NCBI GenBank assembly: GCA_964421565.1
Contig: CAYQXJ010000008.1
Location: forward strand, 62,001 to 126,000
Source of the DNA: CAYQXJ01 sp964421565
Lineage (GTDB): Bacteria > Planctomycetota > Brocadiia > SM23-32
Direction of reading: 5' to 3'
Length of the DNA stretch: 64,000 nucleotides
The notes under the pieces were generated by a model, which was not told the origin of the DNA, did not search any database, and saw only the letters and a list, made by a program, of their open reading frames with translations. Below, in pieces: positions 25,057 to 34,299 of this stretch. How positions within the stretch are numbered: the stretch's first letter is position 1; each line of letters begins with the position of its first letter. A program made the position numbers and the translations under genes.

Positions 25057-28000
25057 GTCCGCCTTCGCGAAGCCCTTACTTGCCCGACCAGCAAGTACGG
25101 CAACGCATTCGGACTACTACGGGGCGCAGCCTGCTCGTCGAAGCCGGCGCTGGAACGGGCAAGACCACACTAATCGTCGACCGACTCGTGCAGGGCGTCC
25201 TGGATGGCAGCATACGCATGCCCCGCGCAGTGGTCATCACCTTTACGAGGAAAGCAGCCGGCGAACTGGAGGTGCGCGTACGGCAGGCGCTACAGCAGGC
25301 CGCTTCCAACCGGGATTTGTCGGACGAGCAGAGAGAGCGAGCGCTCGAAGCCATAGGCGCCCTGGACCAGGCCGTCATCTCCACCACCCACTCCTTCTGC
25401 GCCCGCATGCTCCGCGAAAAACCGGCTGAGGCGGGCATTGACCCGCAGTTCGAGGTCCTGGAGGAGGGCCCGTCGCAGATACTGCGCCGCCGTTGCTGGC
25501 AAGCCTGGATGGAGCGGCAGGTGACGCAGGAGCCGCGAGTTTTGCTCGAGGCGCTTCGGGCCGGGGTTTCGGTGGCCGCGCTCAGAGACATGGCGCGTGC
25601 GCTGCTTGACGCGCCGGAGGTAGTCTCGCGACCTGAGTTCAGGCTCGAGCTTCCCTCGATGTCAGAGGTGGAATGTCTGAAGGCTTTGCGGGAACACGCG
25701 GCGGATGTAGCCGCCTCTATTTCGAAACACATGCGGAGAAACGGCAACAAGGCATCCAGGGCCGTGCTTGAGGAGGCCCTCCGGATCTGCGAGGCGGAAG
25801 GCGGCGAGACCGCGCTGCGTCGCAGTGCATACCGGCTCGCAGCCATTGACCCGGAGGCAGCCATCACCAGCTTCGGGGAGGAAGTACGAGACCTGATTCT
25901 GGCTCACATGCAGTCTCTGCTGGAGCCTGCCCGTGCATTGGGTGCACGCCTGGCCTGCGATGTCTTCGACTGGTTGCGTCGCTTCCTGGATTACTATGGC
26001 CAGCAGAAGCGCTCACGCTCGGTGCTCGACTTCCAGGACTTGCTTCTGGGCGTGGCCCAGATGTTGCGCGACAACGCTGCGGCCAGGCGTTACTTCCAGC
26101 AGCGCTACTCGACCATATTCGTCGACGAGTTTCAGGATACCGACCCCCTTCAGGCGGAGATAGTCGGCTTTCTTTGCGAAGAGCCGTCCGGACCGATGGC
26201 GTCGCGACTGGAGGAGGTGCAGTTGGCCGAAGGCAAGCTGCTGATCGTGGGTGACCCCAAGCAATCCATCTACCGTTTTCGGCGCGCGGACGTCCAGGTC
26301 TATGACCGTTTCAAAGGGCTGTTCGCCAATGATGGAGTAGAGCGAATCCAGTGCAACTTCCGCTCAACTGCGCCGCTGTTGAATTGGCTCAACCGCTTGT
26401 TCTCGAAGCTCTTTGACGGCGGCACAAGAGCCGGTGTTTTTCAGGCCGAGGCGGTGGACCTGCTGCCGCCGGCAGACCGTGCGTGCGAGGGACCTTCGGT
26501 CGTGGCCGTGCCTCCGCCTCCGGACTGGGAGCACGGTAAGCTTCATGTGGGGCAATGGCGGAGCCTGGAGGCACGGTTCCTGGCGCGCACTGTCCGCCAG
26601 TTGGTGCAGGGAGAATGCGAGATGCCGGGGGCGCCGGAGCATCACCGGCCTGGAGACTTTGTGTTCCTGTTTCGGGCGATGACCGATATCGGGATGTACG
26701 AAGATGCCCTGGATGCGTATGGCATACCGTACCGTGTTGTGGGAGGGCGCCACTTCTACCAGCGCGAGCAGACTGCCGAAACCATCGCATTGCTGCGGGC
26801 GGTTGACGACCCGCTCGATGAAATGGCCGTTGTAGCCGCGCTGCGCAGCAGCTACTTCGGACTGAGCGACGAAGACCTGCTGCGCCATCGGTTGGCTGGC
26901 GGCCGATGGAACTACCTGCGCGACGGAGGCGACGGCCCGGTGCGTGAGGCGCTGGGCCTTCTGGCACGCTGGCACCAGCAACGCAACGCGAACAGCCCGC
27001 ACATTTTGCTGCGGCAGATCATCGACATTACCCGGGCCAGAGAGACGTTCCTGATGAAGCCGGCAGGCCGCCAGAGGGTGAGTAACCTGGACAAGATACT
27101 CGACACGGTGCGGGCGCTGGGGGAGACGATGCGCTCCTTCGGCGACGTAGTGGCCCACCTCACGGAAGCCCAGGTGCAGCAATTGCGCGAGGAGGACAGC
27201 GCGGGCATGGAACCGGGCGACGAGTTCGTGCGCCTGATGACCGTCCACGGGGCCAAAGGGCTTCAGTCGAAGGTGGTAGTTCTGCCCGCCCTCATGCGCG
27301 AGTTCAGGAACATTGCGGGGGTCGGGCGGCTGATTGTTGACCGCAGTGACGGTCGTGTGGCGCTCAGAGTCGCCTCGGGGCTCCAGACGCCCGACTATGA
27401 GCGGCTGCGCGACATTGAGCACGCAAACATCATCGCAGAGGAGAGCCGCCTGCTCTATGTTGCTTGCACGCGGGCCGAGAGGTTGCTTCTGTTGGGGCTT
27501 CACTGGGGCGACCCTCACAGCAAGGGCTGCTTTCAGTCCCTGCTGGAACGAGCAGGGGCTGTCGCCGAGCGCGGCGACATTCCCTATGGGGAGGACAGGG
27601 ACGGCGTGCATTACCTGGATACCACCGGCTGGATGGACACGACTAACCTTGACGCGCTGCCCCCGCGACTGCCGGAAAGCAAGAATGAACAGGTGGAAAC
27701 GCTCCTGAAGCAGCGTAGCGAGTGGACTGAACGGCATCAGGAACTGGTATGCCTGGCTTCCGAGGGCATACGAGTGGTGCAGCCGAGCCAACTGGAAGCC
27801 GACATGGCTCATACTTACGCCCCCGTCAAAGGCACCGCGGCAGAGCCAGGCGGGAGGGAGTTCGGAACTCTGTTTCACCGTGTACTCGCGGACGCTTCTT
27901 GGGAGTTCGGTCTCACGCGGCTTCGCGAACTCGCAGTCGCGACAGCGCATGAACTGGGCATGGGCAGCACCGAAGCCGAAGAGGCTGCTCGGCTCGCGGC

Positions 28001-28385
28001 GAAGGCGTTGGGAGACGAAGCCTTCCGGCTTGTTACCGCTGGCGCCGAGCTATGGCGCGAGGTGCCCTTCTGCGTGCCGCTCTCCGCCGTGGCCGCCGAA
28101 CATGTCCGGGAGGGCGGTTACCTGGAAGGCAGCATTGACCTGCTCGTGCGTAGGGGCGCGCAGACCACTATTGTCGACTACAAAACGGATCGAATCGCCG
28201 AGCGCGGCGCAGAACAGGCAGCCGAGACCTACTGGCCCCAACTGGGCCTTTACGCAATGGCCTTGCAGGCGTGTGAGCTTGCCGGGCCGGCAGTTGAACT
28301 GATTGTTTACTTCGTGCGCCACGGTCGGTTGGTGCGTCGCCTGATGGACGAAGACCTGCGGCAGCGCCTGGCGAATTACCTTTAG
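25053..28385 (+). CDS. AddA/RecB-type helicase-nuclease (UvrD superfamily)
   Basis: A 1110-residue protein with an SF1A helicase and C-terminal PD-(D/E)xK nuclease. Walker A VEAGAGTGKTTL (about 29-40), TFTRKAAGEL, Walker B/motif II DEFQDTDPLQ (about 358), QSIYRFRRADV, MTVHGAKGL and LYVACTRAERL are all visible. The nuclease core GSIDLLV ... IVDYKTDR lies at about 1024-1046. It would resect double-strand breaks with an AddB partner, which is not in this window. The GTG at 25053 overlaps the previous stop (GTGA); a TTG at 25011 is less likely. Confidence 0.92.
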   Translation: MSPPSRSPYLPDQQVRQRIRTTTGRSLLVEAGAGTGKTTLIVDRLVQGVLDGSIRMPRAVVITFTRKAAGELEVRVRQALQQAASNRDLSDEQRERALEAIGALDQAVISTTHSFCARMLREKPAEAGIDPQFEVLEEGPSQILRRRCWQAWMERQVTQEPRVLLEALRAGVSVAALRDMARALLDAPEVVSRPEFRLELPSMSEVECLKALREHAADVAASISKHMRRNGNKASRAVLEEALRICEAEGGETALRRSAYRLAAIDPEAAITSFGEEVRDLILAHMQSLLEPARALGARLACDVFDWLRRFLDYYGQQKRSRSVLDFQDLLLGVAQMLRDNAAARRYFQQRYSTIFVDEFQDTDPLQAEIVGFLCEEPSGPMASRLEEVQLAEGKLLIVGDPKQSIYRFRRADVQVYDRFKGLFANDGVERIQCNFRSTAPLLNWLNRLFSKLFDGGTRAGVFQAEAVDLLPPADRACEGPSVVAVPPPPDWEHGKLHVGQWRSLEARFLARTVRQLVQGECEMPGAPEHHRPGDFVFLFRAMTDIGMYEDALDAYGIPYRVVGGRHFYQREQTAETIALLRAVDDPLDEMAVVAALRSSYFGLSDEDLLRHRLAGGRWNYLRDGGDGPVREALGLLARWHQQRNANSPHILLRQIIDITRARETFLMKPAGRQRVSNLDKILDTVRALGETMRSFGDVVAHLTEAQVQQLREEDSAGMEPGDEFVRLMTVHGAKGLQSKVVVLPALMREFRNIAGVGRLIVDRSDGRVALRVASGLQTPDYERLRDIEHANIIAEESRLLYVACTRAERLLLLGLHWGDPHSKGCFQSLLERAGAVAERGDIPYGEDRDGVHYLDTTGWMDTTNLDALPPRLPESKNEQVETLLKQRSEWTERHQELVCLASEGIRVVQPSQLEADMAHTYAPVKGTAAEPGGREFGTLFHRVLADASWEFGLTRLRELAVATAHELGMGSTEAEEAARLAAKALGDEAFRLVTAGAELWREVPFCVPLSAVAAEHVREGGYLEGSIDLLVRRGAQTTIVDYKTDRIAERGAEQAAETYWPQLGLYAMALQACELAGPAVELIVYFVRHGRLVRRLMDEDLRQRLANYL

Positions 28386-28622
28386 GCTGACTCGCCCCGG
28401 CGCCTGCGGCCCGCTGCATGCCATTACCCCTTCCTGCAACAGTTACACGCTCTGAGTGCGCCTTCACGGGGGACGCGCAGTCATAAATGGCTCTGCAGGA
28501 ACACTATGTGCCATTCCATCTGTCCCCGGGCGTGTCCCAAAATGGGCGGCACTTCTTTTGCAGACCATTCCACTGATCCTTTAGCGGCACAGGCGAACGC
28601 TATGGTGAGGGAGGCCATGGCC

Positions 28623-29102
28623 GTGAGAAGAACGGTTAGGACACAGAGAGCGAGGCAACAGGTGAGGCAAGCCCAGCAGTCGCGCACAGGCACCCCGAGG
28701 GGAGGGCAGGCGGTGGTGGAGTTCGCCCTGATCCTGCCCGTATTTGTGCTCCTGGTGTTCGGGGCGCTGGAGTTCGGACGGGCGTACTACAACATCCACC
28801 TGCTGACCAACGCTGCCCGCGAGGGTGCCAGGCGGGGTTCCCTACCGGGTCAGCTTGAGACCGACGTGGAAGACACCGTGGATACATTCCTGGAGGGCTG
28901 CGGACTCAGTGGCGACTGGACGAGTTCAGTCGCCGTGACGGCCCCAGACGGCACAACGCGCAGCGGTCTTTCGGCTGCGCAGGAAGGCGACACGGTGGAG
29001 GTAACCGTGGAATACGACTTCACGGTGGTCACGGGCCAACTGCTGCCGGGCGTCTCGGATACGATAGCACTGCGCGGGCGCTGTGCGTTCCGCCATGAGT
29101 AG
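28623..29102 (+). CDS. tadE: TadE-like pseudopilin of the tad pilus system
   Basis: About 159 residues with the TadE signature: RGGQAVVEFALILPVFVLLV (one hydrophobic helix after an Arg-rich N-terminus) then FGRAYYNIHLLTNAAREGAR. TadE-type minor pilins are inserted in the inner membrane. The start is uncertain: GTG at 28623 has GAGGGAGG 8 bases upstream, while ATG codons at 28602 and 28617 are alternatives. It is the first gene of the tad cluster, 68 bases before cpaB. Confidence 0.85.
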   Translation: MRRTVRTQRARQQVRQAQQSRTGTPRGGQAVVEFALILPVFVLLVFGALEFGRAYYNIHLLTNAAREGARRGSLPGQLETDVEDTVDTFLEGCGLSGDWTSSVAVTAPDGTTRSGLSAAQEGDTVEVTVEYDFTVVTGQLLPGVSDTIALRGRCAFRHE

Positions 29103-29170
29103 CAACCCCCGGCTCGTGCCATCGGCGCCCGTGGGACCAGAACACTGAAAGCAAAGGAAATGGTGGACTC

Positions 29171-30550
29171 ATGAAGACTCGCGCGCTCATCTACATCATC
29201 GCTGGAGTTTTATGCGCCAGCGTGTCCGTTTTCGCTGCGTACAAGTACGTCTCAGGCGCGTCGGACAAGGCCGAAGGGATCGCGATGACGCCCGTGTTAC
29301 TGGCGATGCGAGATATAAGGCAAGGAGAACCGCTCGAGCTGACAACCAATGAGGGCGACGGCAACGTAGCTTTCGTTCGCTGGCCAGCCAACTGCGTGCC
29401 AAGCGGCGCCGTGCGTGAGAGAGAACAGGTGGCCGAAAGCACGCTGCGTGCTCTGAACCGCGTCACGAAGCACGAGGTCATTCAGGACAGCCGGGTCGTG
29501 GGTGAGGCGAACTACGTGCCGCCGGACATGTACCTGCAGATGGTCAAGGTCGGCGAAGAGGACCTTAAGAGTGGGCGCCTGCGTCTGGGCATGAAGGTGG
29601 ACGTGCTGCGGATCGTCGACAAACGACCGACTGACTTCATGAAGTGTGTTTCGATCCATGCCATCGGTCGCCTCGATGAGAACGGACTGTCCCTGGCCGA
29701 GAAGGAGCCACCGCCGAACGTGTGGCTGCTTGTCAAGAAAGAACACCGTGACGCCTTCGTGGAGGCCGAATTCGCCAGCAAGCTTCTTCTGGTGCAGTCT
29801 GCCGATAGCCAGTGTGCTGAACCTCAGCTCATTCAGTCTTTGGACATGGTCAAGCAGCGGCGTGAAGAGGCAGTGCGCTTGCTGGATAGGGCAAAGAGCC
29901 TGGCAAAGGCGGGTGACCACGCAGAGGCAATGACGCTGGCTAAGGAAGTCACGGCAGACTACAGCGATATGGAAGAGGTAGCAGAGCAGGCATCCGTTCA
30001 GATGGTGAAATGGCGCGAGTCAGCGGCGAAGGACTTGCTCAAGCGCGCGCGCGTGGCCTTGGAGAACGAGCGCGACTACGCGGCAGCGCTCAGCAAACTG
30101 GACCGCCTCGAACGTGATTTCGATAGCGTAACCAGTGTGCTGGGAGGCATTCATGAAATGCGCCAGAAGGCCGAAGAAGGGCTGCAGGTGCACAGGGCCG
30201 AAGTGCGATTCGCTGCGACCATGGAGCATCTGGACGCCTGCCTTGCCGAAGGCGATATCCCCTCCGCTGAGAGCAAGTTGCAAGAACTGCAAGGCTTGAC
30301 CGACACCATCCCTGGCGGCATCGGCCGATACGAGTCTGGCGAGGCCGCTGCCCAGCACTATGAACGGCGAGTCAGAGAAGCCGGCGGAGACTTCCGTATG
30401 ATGAAGCAGGCTTTGGAACTGTTTTTGAACAGGGGTGACGCCGAAGCGGCGCGCGCCAAACTGCAACAGATCAAGGAGCGCTTTCCCGCTCATCCGGAAC
30501 TCCACCAGTTGGAGGCGAAGGTGACCGATGGGCCCGAGAGCAACTCATGA
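29171..30550 (+). CDS. cpaB: CpaB-like pilus assembly protein with helical-repeat C-terminal extension
   Basis: A 459-residue protein with one N-terminal membrane helix (ALIYIIAGVLCASVSVFAAY), an SAF-like domain (about 38-110: MTPVLLAMRDIRQGEPLEL) and the CpaB/RcpC core to about 215. CpaB normally ends near 250-300 residues; here a further 240 residues form TPR-like helices (VRLLDRAKSLAKAGDHAEAM; ALENERDYAAALSKLDRLER). CpaB works in the periplasm, usually next to the secretin; no secretin gene follows. The assignment of the core is sound, the extension role unknown. Confidence 0.78.
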   Translation: MKTRALIYIIAGVLCASVSVFAAYKYVSGASDKAEGIAMTPVLLAMRDIRQGEPLELTTNEGDGNVAFVRWPANCVPSGAVREREQVAESTLRALNRVTKHEVIQDSRVVGEANYVPPDMYLQMVKVGEEDLKSGRLRLGMKVDVLRIVDKRPTDFMKCVSIHAIGRLDENGLSLAEKEPPPNVWLLVKKEHRDAFVEAEFASKLLLVQSADSQCAEPQLIQSLDMVKQRREEAVRLLDRAKSLAKAGDHAEAMTLAKEVTADYSDMEEVAEQASVQMVKWRESAAKDLLKRARVALENERDYAAALSKLDRLERDFDSVTSVLGGIHEMRQKAEEGLQVHRAEVRFAATMEHLDACLAEGDIPSAESKLQELQGLTDTIPGGIGRYESGEAAAQHYERRVREAGGDFRMMKQALELFLNRGDAEAARAKLQQIKERFPAHPELHQLEAKVTDGPESNS

Positions 30551-30599
30551 CTGGCGGCTCGATTTGCGCCCGGACCATCTGAAGGAGTGAGAGACACCA

Positions 30600-31778
30600 A
30601 TGGCCGAAGTGACGATATTCGTTCTGCATCCCAACGAGCAATACTGCCGGGAGATCATCACGGCCTATCACGAGTACGATCCTGAGCTCGAGATGGTGCC
30701 GATCGCCGACCTGCGCGAAGCGCCGAATCGCGTGCGGGATGAGCACCCGGGCATCGTCGTTGTTGGTGTAGATACCCCGAACGATCCCGCTCTGAAAACT
30801 ATAGAGAATATCAGTGCGCTGCCCCAGGACGTGGGCATCGTGGTGGTGAGCCGGGAACCCTCGCAAGAGTTGCTGGTCTCGTGCATGCGGGCGGGCAGCG
30901 ACGAGTTCCTGGAGTTTCCCATCGACCGGGATGAGTTGAGCAACACGATGGATGGACTCTTCCGCCGCAAGGGCATCGGCCGACAGGGCCAGGGCAAGGT
31001 CGTGGCCGTTTTCAGCGCTGCCGGCGGCACAGGGGTCACCACCGTTGCCTGTAACCTGGCATGTGCGCTCGCCGATGAGATGGGCACTCCCAACGCGTGC
31101 TGCATAATCGACATGAACATGCAGTTCGGCTCCGTGGCGCTGGCCATGGACTTGCGCGAGTTTGCCTACACGATCGCCGACGTCAGTACCGAGGCCGAGA
31201 GGCTCGACGAGAACCTGTTGAAAGGCTTCGTCACGAACCACCCCAGCGGAGCAGCCGTGCTGCCGGCCCCGCTGAGCATCGCTGAGATTGAGGCGGTGAA
31301 TCCAATTAGCCTGCGAACCGTCCTTCAGATCTGTCGTAAGTGCTATCAGTACGTCGTCATGGACATGCCGCATTCCATTGACGATGTCTCGATCGTGGGT
31401 CTGGACGAAGCGGACGAGATATACCTGGTCTGCGACATGGTGTTGCCATCTATCCGCAACACGATACGTGCCCTGGAGACGTTCTATGAGCTGGAGTATC
31501 CGCGGGACAAGATCCGGCTGCTGATCAACCGTTTCTATGACAGCGATCAGGTGAGCCTGGACGAGATTACCGAGCACGTGAACCTGCCACTGCACTGGCT
31601 GATACCCTACGACACGGAGGCGGTAGTCATCTCGCTGAACTCCGGCCAATTGCTGGAGGAGAGCGGCCCCGGAAGTCAGGTCACCCAGAGCCTCCGCGCC
31701 CTGGCACAGCACACGGCGGGGCTCTCTGTGCGGCCGAAGAAGAAGAAAAAGCGCCGGCTTTTCAGCTGGGCCCGATAG
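30600..31778 (+). CDS. cpaE: CpaE/TadZ pilus localisation protein
   Basis: A 392-residue protein with an N-terminal receiver-like domain (about 1-125, TIFVLHPNEQYCREIIT; degenerate) and a MinD/ParA-like domain from about 135. The P-loop reads SAAGGTGVTTVA: the GKT lysine is Val, a deviation common in CpaE relatives, which may localise rather than hydrolyse. It targets the tad machine to a cell pole in Caulobacter. Spacing to the flanking cpaB and cpaF genes is 49 and 40 bases. Confidence 0.88.
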   Translation: MAEVTIFVLHPNEQYCREIITAYHEYDPELEMVPIADLREAPNRVRDEHPGIVVVGVDTPNDPALKTIENISALPQDVGIVVVSREPSQELLVSCMRAGSDEFLEFPIDRDELSNTMDGLFRRKGIGRQGQGKVVAVFSAAGGTGVTTVACNLACALADEMGTPNACCIIDMNMQFGSVALAMDLREFAYTIADVSTEAERLDENLLKGFVTNHPSGAAVLPAPLSIAEIEAVNPISLRTVLQICRKCYQYVVMDMPHSIDDVSIVGLDEADEIYLVCDMVLPSIRNTIRALETFYELEYPRDKIRLLINRFYDSDQVSLDEITEHVNLPLHWLIPYDTEAVVISLNSGQLLEESGPGSQVTQSLRALAQHTAGLSVRPKKKKKRRLFSWAR

Positions 31779-31818
31779 TGGGCACGTTGAGCCCGGAAGG
31801 CAATAGGAAGGGAATACA

Positions 31819-33243
31819 ATGTCGACGTTGAGAGAGAGGATACGGAAGATCCGGGGCTCGGCCGAGGAGCCTGCTGCCTCCACCACTGCGGGCAGGGGCG
31901 AGCAGGAGGGCCGTCCTCAGCCCCCCAAATCGAAACAGGAACCCCAGTACACCGTCCAAAAGGGCAAGATCTCCATCCGGCGCGATCAGTATCAGGAACT
32001 GAAGCGGAATATCCACCGCAAGCTCCTTGACGCTCTGGATTTGACCATCCTGAGCGAGATGGAAGATGACGAGATCCGCGAGCAGATACGCCAGGTCCTC
32101 ACCAAGCTTCTGGAGCAGTCAGGAGTTCACTTCAATCGACGCGAGCGGGAACGCTGCCTCCAGGAGATCGTCGACGAGGTCGTCGGCTTCGGCCCGTTAG
32201 AGCCGCTGCTCGCCGACAGCACGATCAGCGACATTCTGGTCAACGGGGCAAAGCAGGTCTACGTCGAACAGCACGGCAAACTGGTGCTGACCGACGTGGA
32301 GTTCAAGGACAACGTGCACCTGCGCCACACAATCGACCGTATCGTCAGCAAGGTCGGCCGCCACATTGACGAAAGTTCGCCAATGTGCGATGCGCGTCTG
32401 CCGGACGGCTCCCGTGTCAATGCCATCATCCCGCCGCTCGCCGTCGATTACCCGGTCCTCTCCATTCGTAAGTTCCGGGTCGACGCCCTGAGCATGGAAG
32501 ACCTGATCAACTACGAGACCATAACGCCCGAGGTCGCTGAGATCGCCGCCGCGTGTGTGAAGGCCCGCCTGAACGTACTGATCAGCGGCGGAACCGGCGC
32601 TGGCAAGACGACGACGCTGAACGTGATGAGTGGCCATATCGGCCACTCCGAGCGCATCGTCACCATCGAGGACAGCGCCGAGCTTCAGCTCCAGCAGCCA
32701 CATGTCGTTCGGCTGGAGACGAGGCCCCCCAACATCGAGGGGAAGGGGGCAGTGACCCAGTACGAACTGGTGATCAACAGCCTCCGCATGCGCCCGGACC
32801 GCATCATCCTGGGCGAAGTGCGCGGGCGCGAGGCTTTGGATATGCTGCAGGCAATGAACACGGGCCACGACGGCTCCATGTGCACTATCCACGCCAACAC
32901 CCCCCGCGATGCGCTGAGCCGTCTGGAGACGATGGTTGCCATGTGCGGCGTCGAGCTGCCACAGTCCGCGGTGCGCCAGCAGATCAGCAGCGCGCTGGAC
33001 GTGATCATCCAGATGCAGAGACTGTCCGATGGAACGCGAAAAATGACCTACTTCAGTGAGGTGACCGGCATGGAAGGTGAGGTCATCACCATGCAGGACA
33101 TCTTCCGCTTCGAACGCAAGGGCATGGACAAAGAGGGCCGGGTCCTCGGCAAGCACGTGGCGACCGGAGTGCAGCCGCGCTTCGTGGATCGGCTGCGCTA
33201 TTCCGGCATCGAGATCACCCCCGACACGTTCATGCCCCACTAA
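31819..33243 (+). CDS. cpaF: CpaF/TadA pilus secretion ATPase
   Basis: A 474-residue type II/IV secretion ATPase that powers Flp pilus assembly from the inner membrane face. A disordered N-terminus (about 1-45) precedes VVGFGPLEPLLAD, Walker A SGGTGAGKTTTLN with K263, Walker B region RIILGEVRGREALDML and the His box GHDGSMCTIHANTPRDALSR. The protein is complete. It is between cpaE and tadB, as in known tad loci. Confidence 0.95.
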   Translation: MSTLRERIRKIRGSAEEPAASTTAGRGEQEGRPQPPKSKQEPQYTVQKGKISIRRDQYQELKRNIHRKLLDALDLTILSEMEDDEIREQIRQVLTKLLEQSGVHFNRRERERCLQEIVDEVVGFGPLEPLLADSTISDILVNGAKQVYVEQHGKLVLTDVEFKDNVHLRHTIDRIVSKVGRHIDESSPMCDARLPDGSRVNAIIPPLAVDYPVLSIRKFRVDALSMEDLINYETITPEVAEIAAACVKARLNVLISGGTGAGKTTTLNVMSGHIGHSERIVTIEDSAELQLQQPHVVRLETRPPNIEGKGAVTQYELVINSLRMRPDRIILGEVRGREALDMLQAMNTGHDGSMCTIHANTPRDALSRLETMVAMCGVELPQSAVRQQISSALDVIIQMQRLSDGTRKMTYFSEVTGMEGEVITMQDIFRFERKGMDKEGRVLGKHVATGVQPRFVDRLRYSGIEITPDTFMPH

Positions 33244-33274
33244 CGCGCGGGCGTAACCCGACGGAGACTGCAAC

Positions 33275-34297
33275 ATGCTGAACGTGGCCATAATCGTCAT
33301 GATCTTCTTCGCGGTGCTGTTTGCGTTCTTCGGCGTATGGCTGCTGGTCGGACAACGCAGCGGCGTGCGCGGAAGCGTCTCCGCCCGGCTGCAGGGCGTG
33401 AAGCAGATCAAGCGCTACGAGATGGGCGACGCACTGGCGCAGAACCGGAAGAAGGAACTGGAGAAGAAGGAGAAGCGTAAGGAGGCGCTGCGCAAGAAGG
33501 CGTTCAGCAGTATTCCCGCACTCGACGACGCCCTGAAGCGAACGTCATGGGCGGAGAAGATGAACGGCATGCTGCTGCAAACACAAATCCCTATTAGTGT
33601 TACGAATTTCGGCCTACTGTGCGGCACCCTCGCCGCAATGGGCGTGGCGGTGGGCGTGCTGTGGCGCGGATCGTTCGACCCCTTGCTCAGCCTGCTGTTC
33701 GGTGGGAGCCTTGCCGCCATGCCGATGATCTACGTGCTGGTGAAGGTCCGCCGACGCATCAAGAAGTTCAACGGCCAGTTGCCGGACGCACTGGACCTGC
33801 TTTCCAGCACTGTGAAGGGTGGCCAGTCCCTGAACGCAGCAATCCAGAACGTCGCGGAGGAAATGCCCGATCCCATCGCCGATGAATTCCGGATCGTCTC
33901 GGATGAGCTGACATTCGGCGTTGGGTTCGAGGAAGCGCTGCGCAAGCTCATGACCCGAGTGGACACCCCGGACGTACGCTTCTTCTGCTCGGCGCTGATG
34001 ATTCAGAAGGAGACCGGCGGCAGCCTGGCAGAGGTACTCGATGGCTTGCAGAAAACCATCCGCGAGCGCTTCCGCATCCTGGGTCAGGTGAAGACACTTA
34101 CTGCCCAGGGCAAGCTGAGCGGACTCATAGTCGGCCTGCTGCCCGTGGTGCTGTGCGGTGCCATCTACCTGGCGAACCCGGAGTACATGAAGGACCTGTT
34201 CACCACTGAGATGGGCAAGAAGATGCTCATCGGAGGAATCGGACTGCAGTTGCTGGGCATGTTTGCGATCTGGCGGATCGTTAACATCAAGGTGTAG
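33275..34297 (+). CDS. tadB: TadB inner-membrane platform protein
   Basis: A 340-residue GspF-like protein with an N-terminal membrane helix (VAIIVMIFFAVLFAFFGVWL), a basic loop, paired helices near 115-160, the T2SSF core (LPDALDLLSSTVKGGQSL) and two helices at the C-terminus. It forms the platform with TadC that CpaF drives. The core motif is repeated in the next protein. Three bases separate the two genes. Confidence 0.93.
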   Translation: MLNVAIIVMIFFAVLFAFFGVWLLVGQRSGVRGSVSARLQGVKQIKRYEMGDALAQNRKKELEKKEKRKEALRKKAFSSIPALDDALKRTSWAEKMNGMLLQTQIPISVTNFGLLCGTLAAMGVAVGVLWRGSFDPLLSLLFGGSLAAMPMIYVLVKVRRRIKKFNGQLPDALDLLSSTVKGGQSLNAAIQNVAEEMPDPIADEFRIVSDELTFGVGFEEALRKLMTRVDTPDVRFFCSALMIQKETGGSLAEVLDGLQKTIRERFRILGQVKTLTAQGKLSGLIVGLLPVVLCGAIYLANPEYMKDLFTTEMGKKMLIGGIGLQLLGMFAIWRIVNIKV

Positions 34298-34299
34298 AT

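Noticed and set aside
26364..27950. 528-codon minus-strand frame inside the AddA-type gene
   Set aside because: Antisense to helicase motifs that are plainly coding; no recognisable protein.
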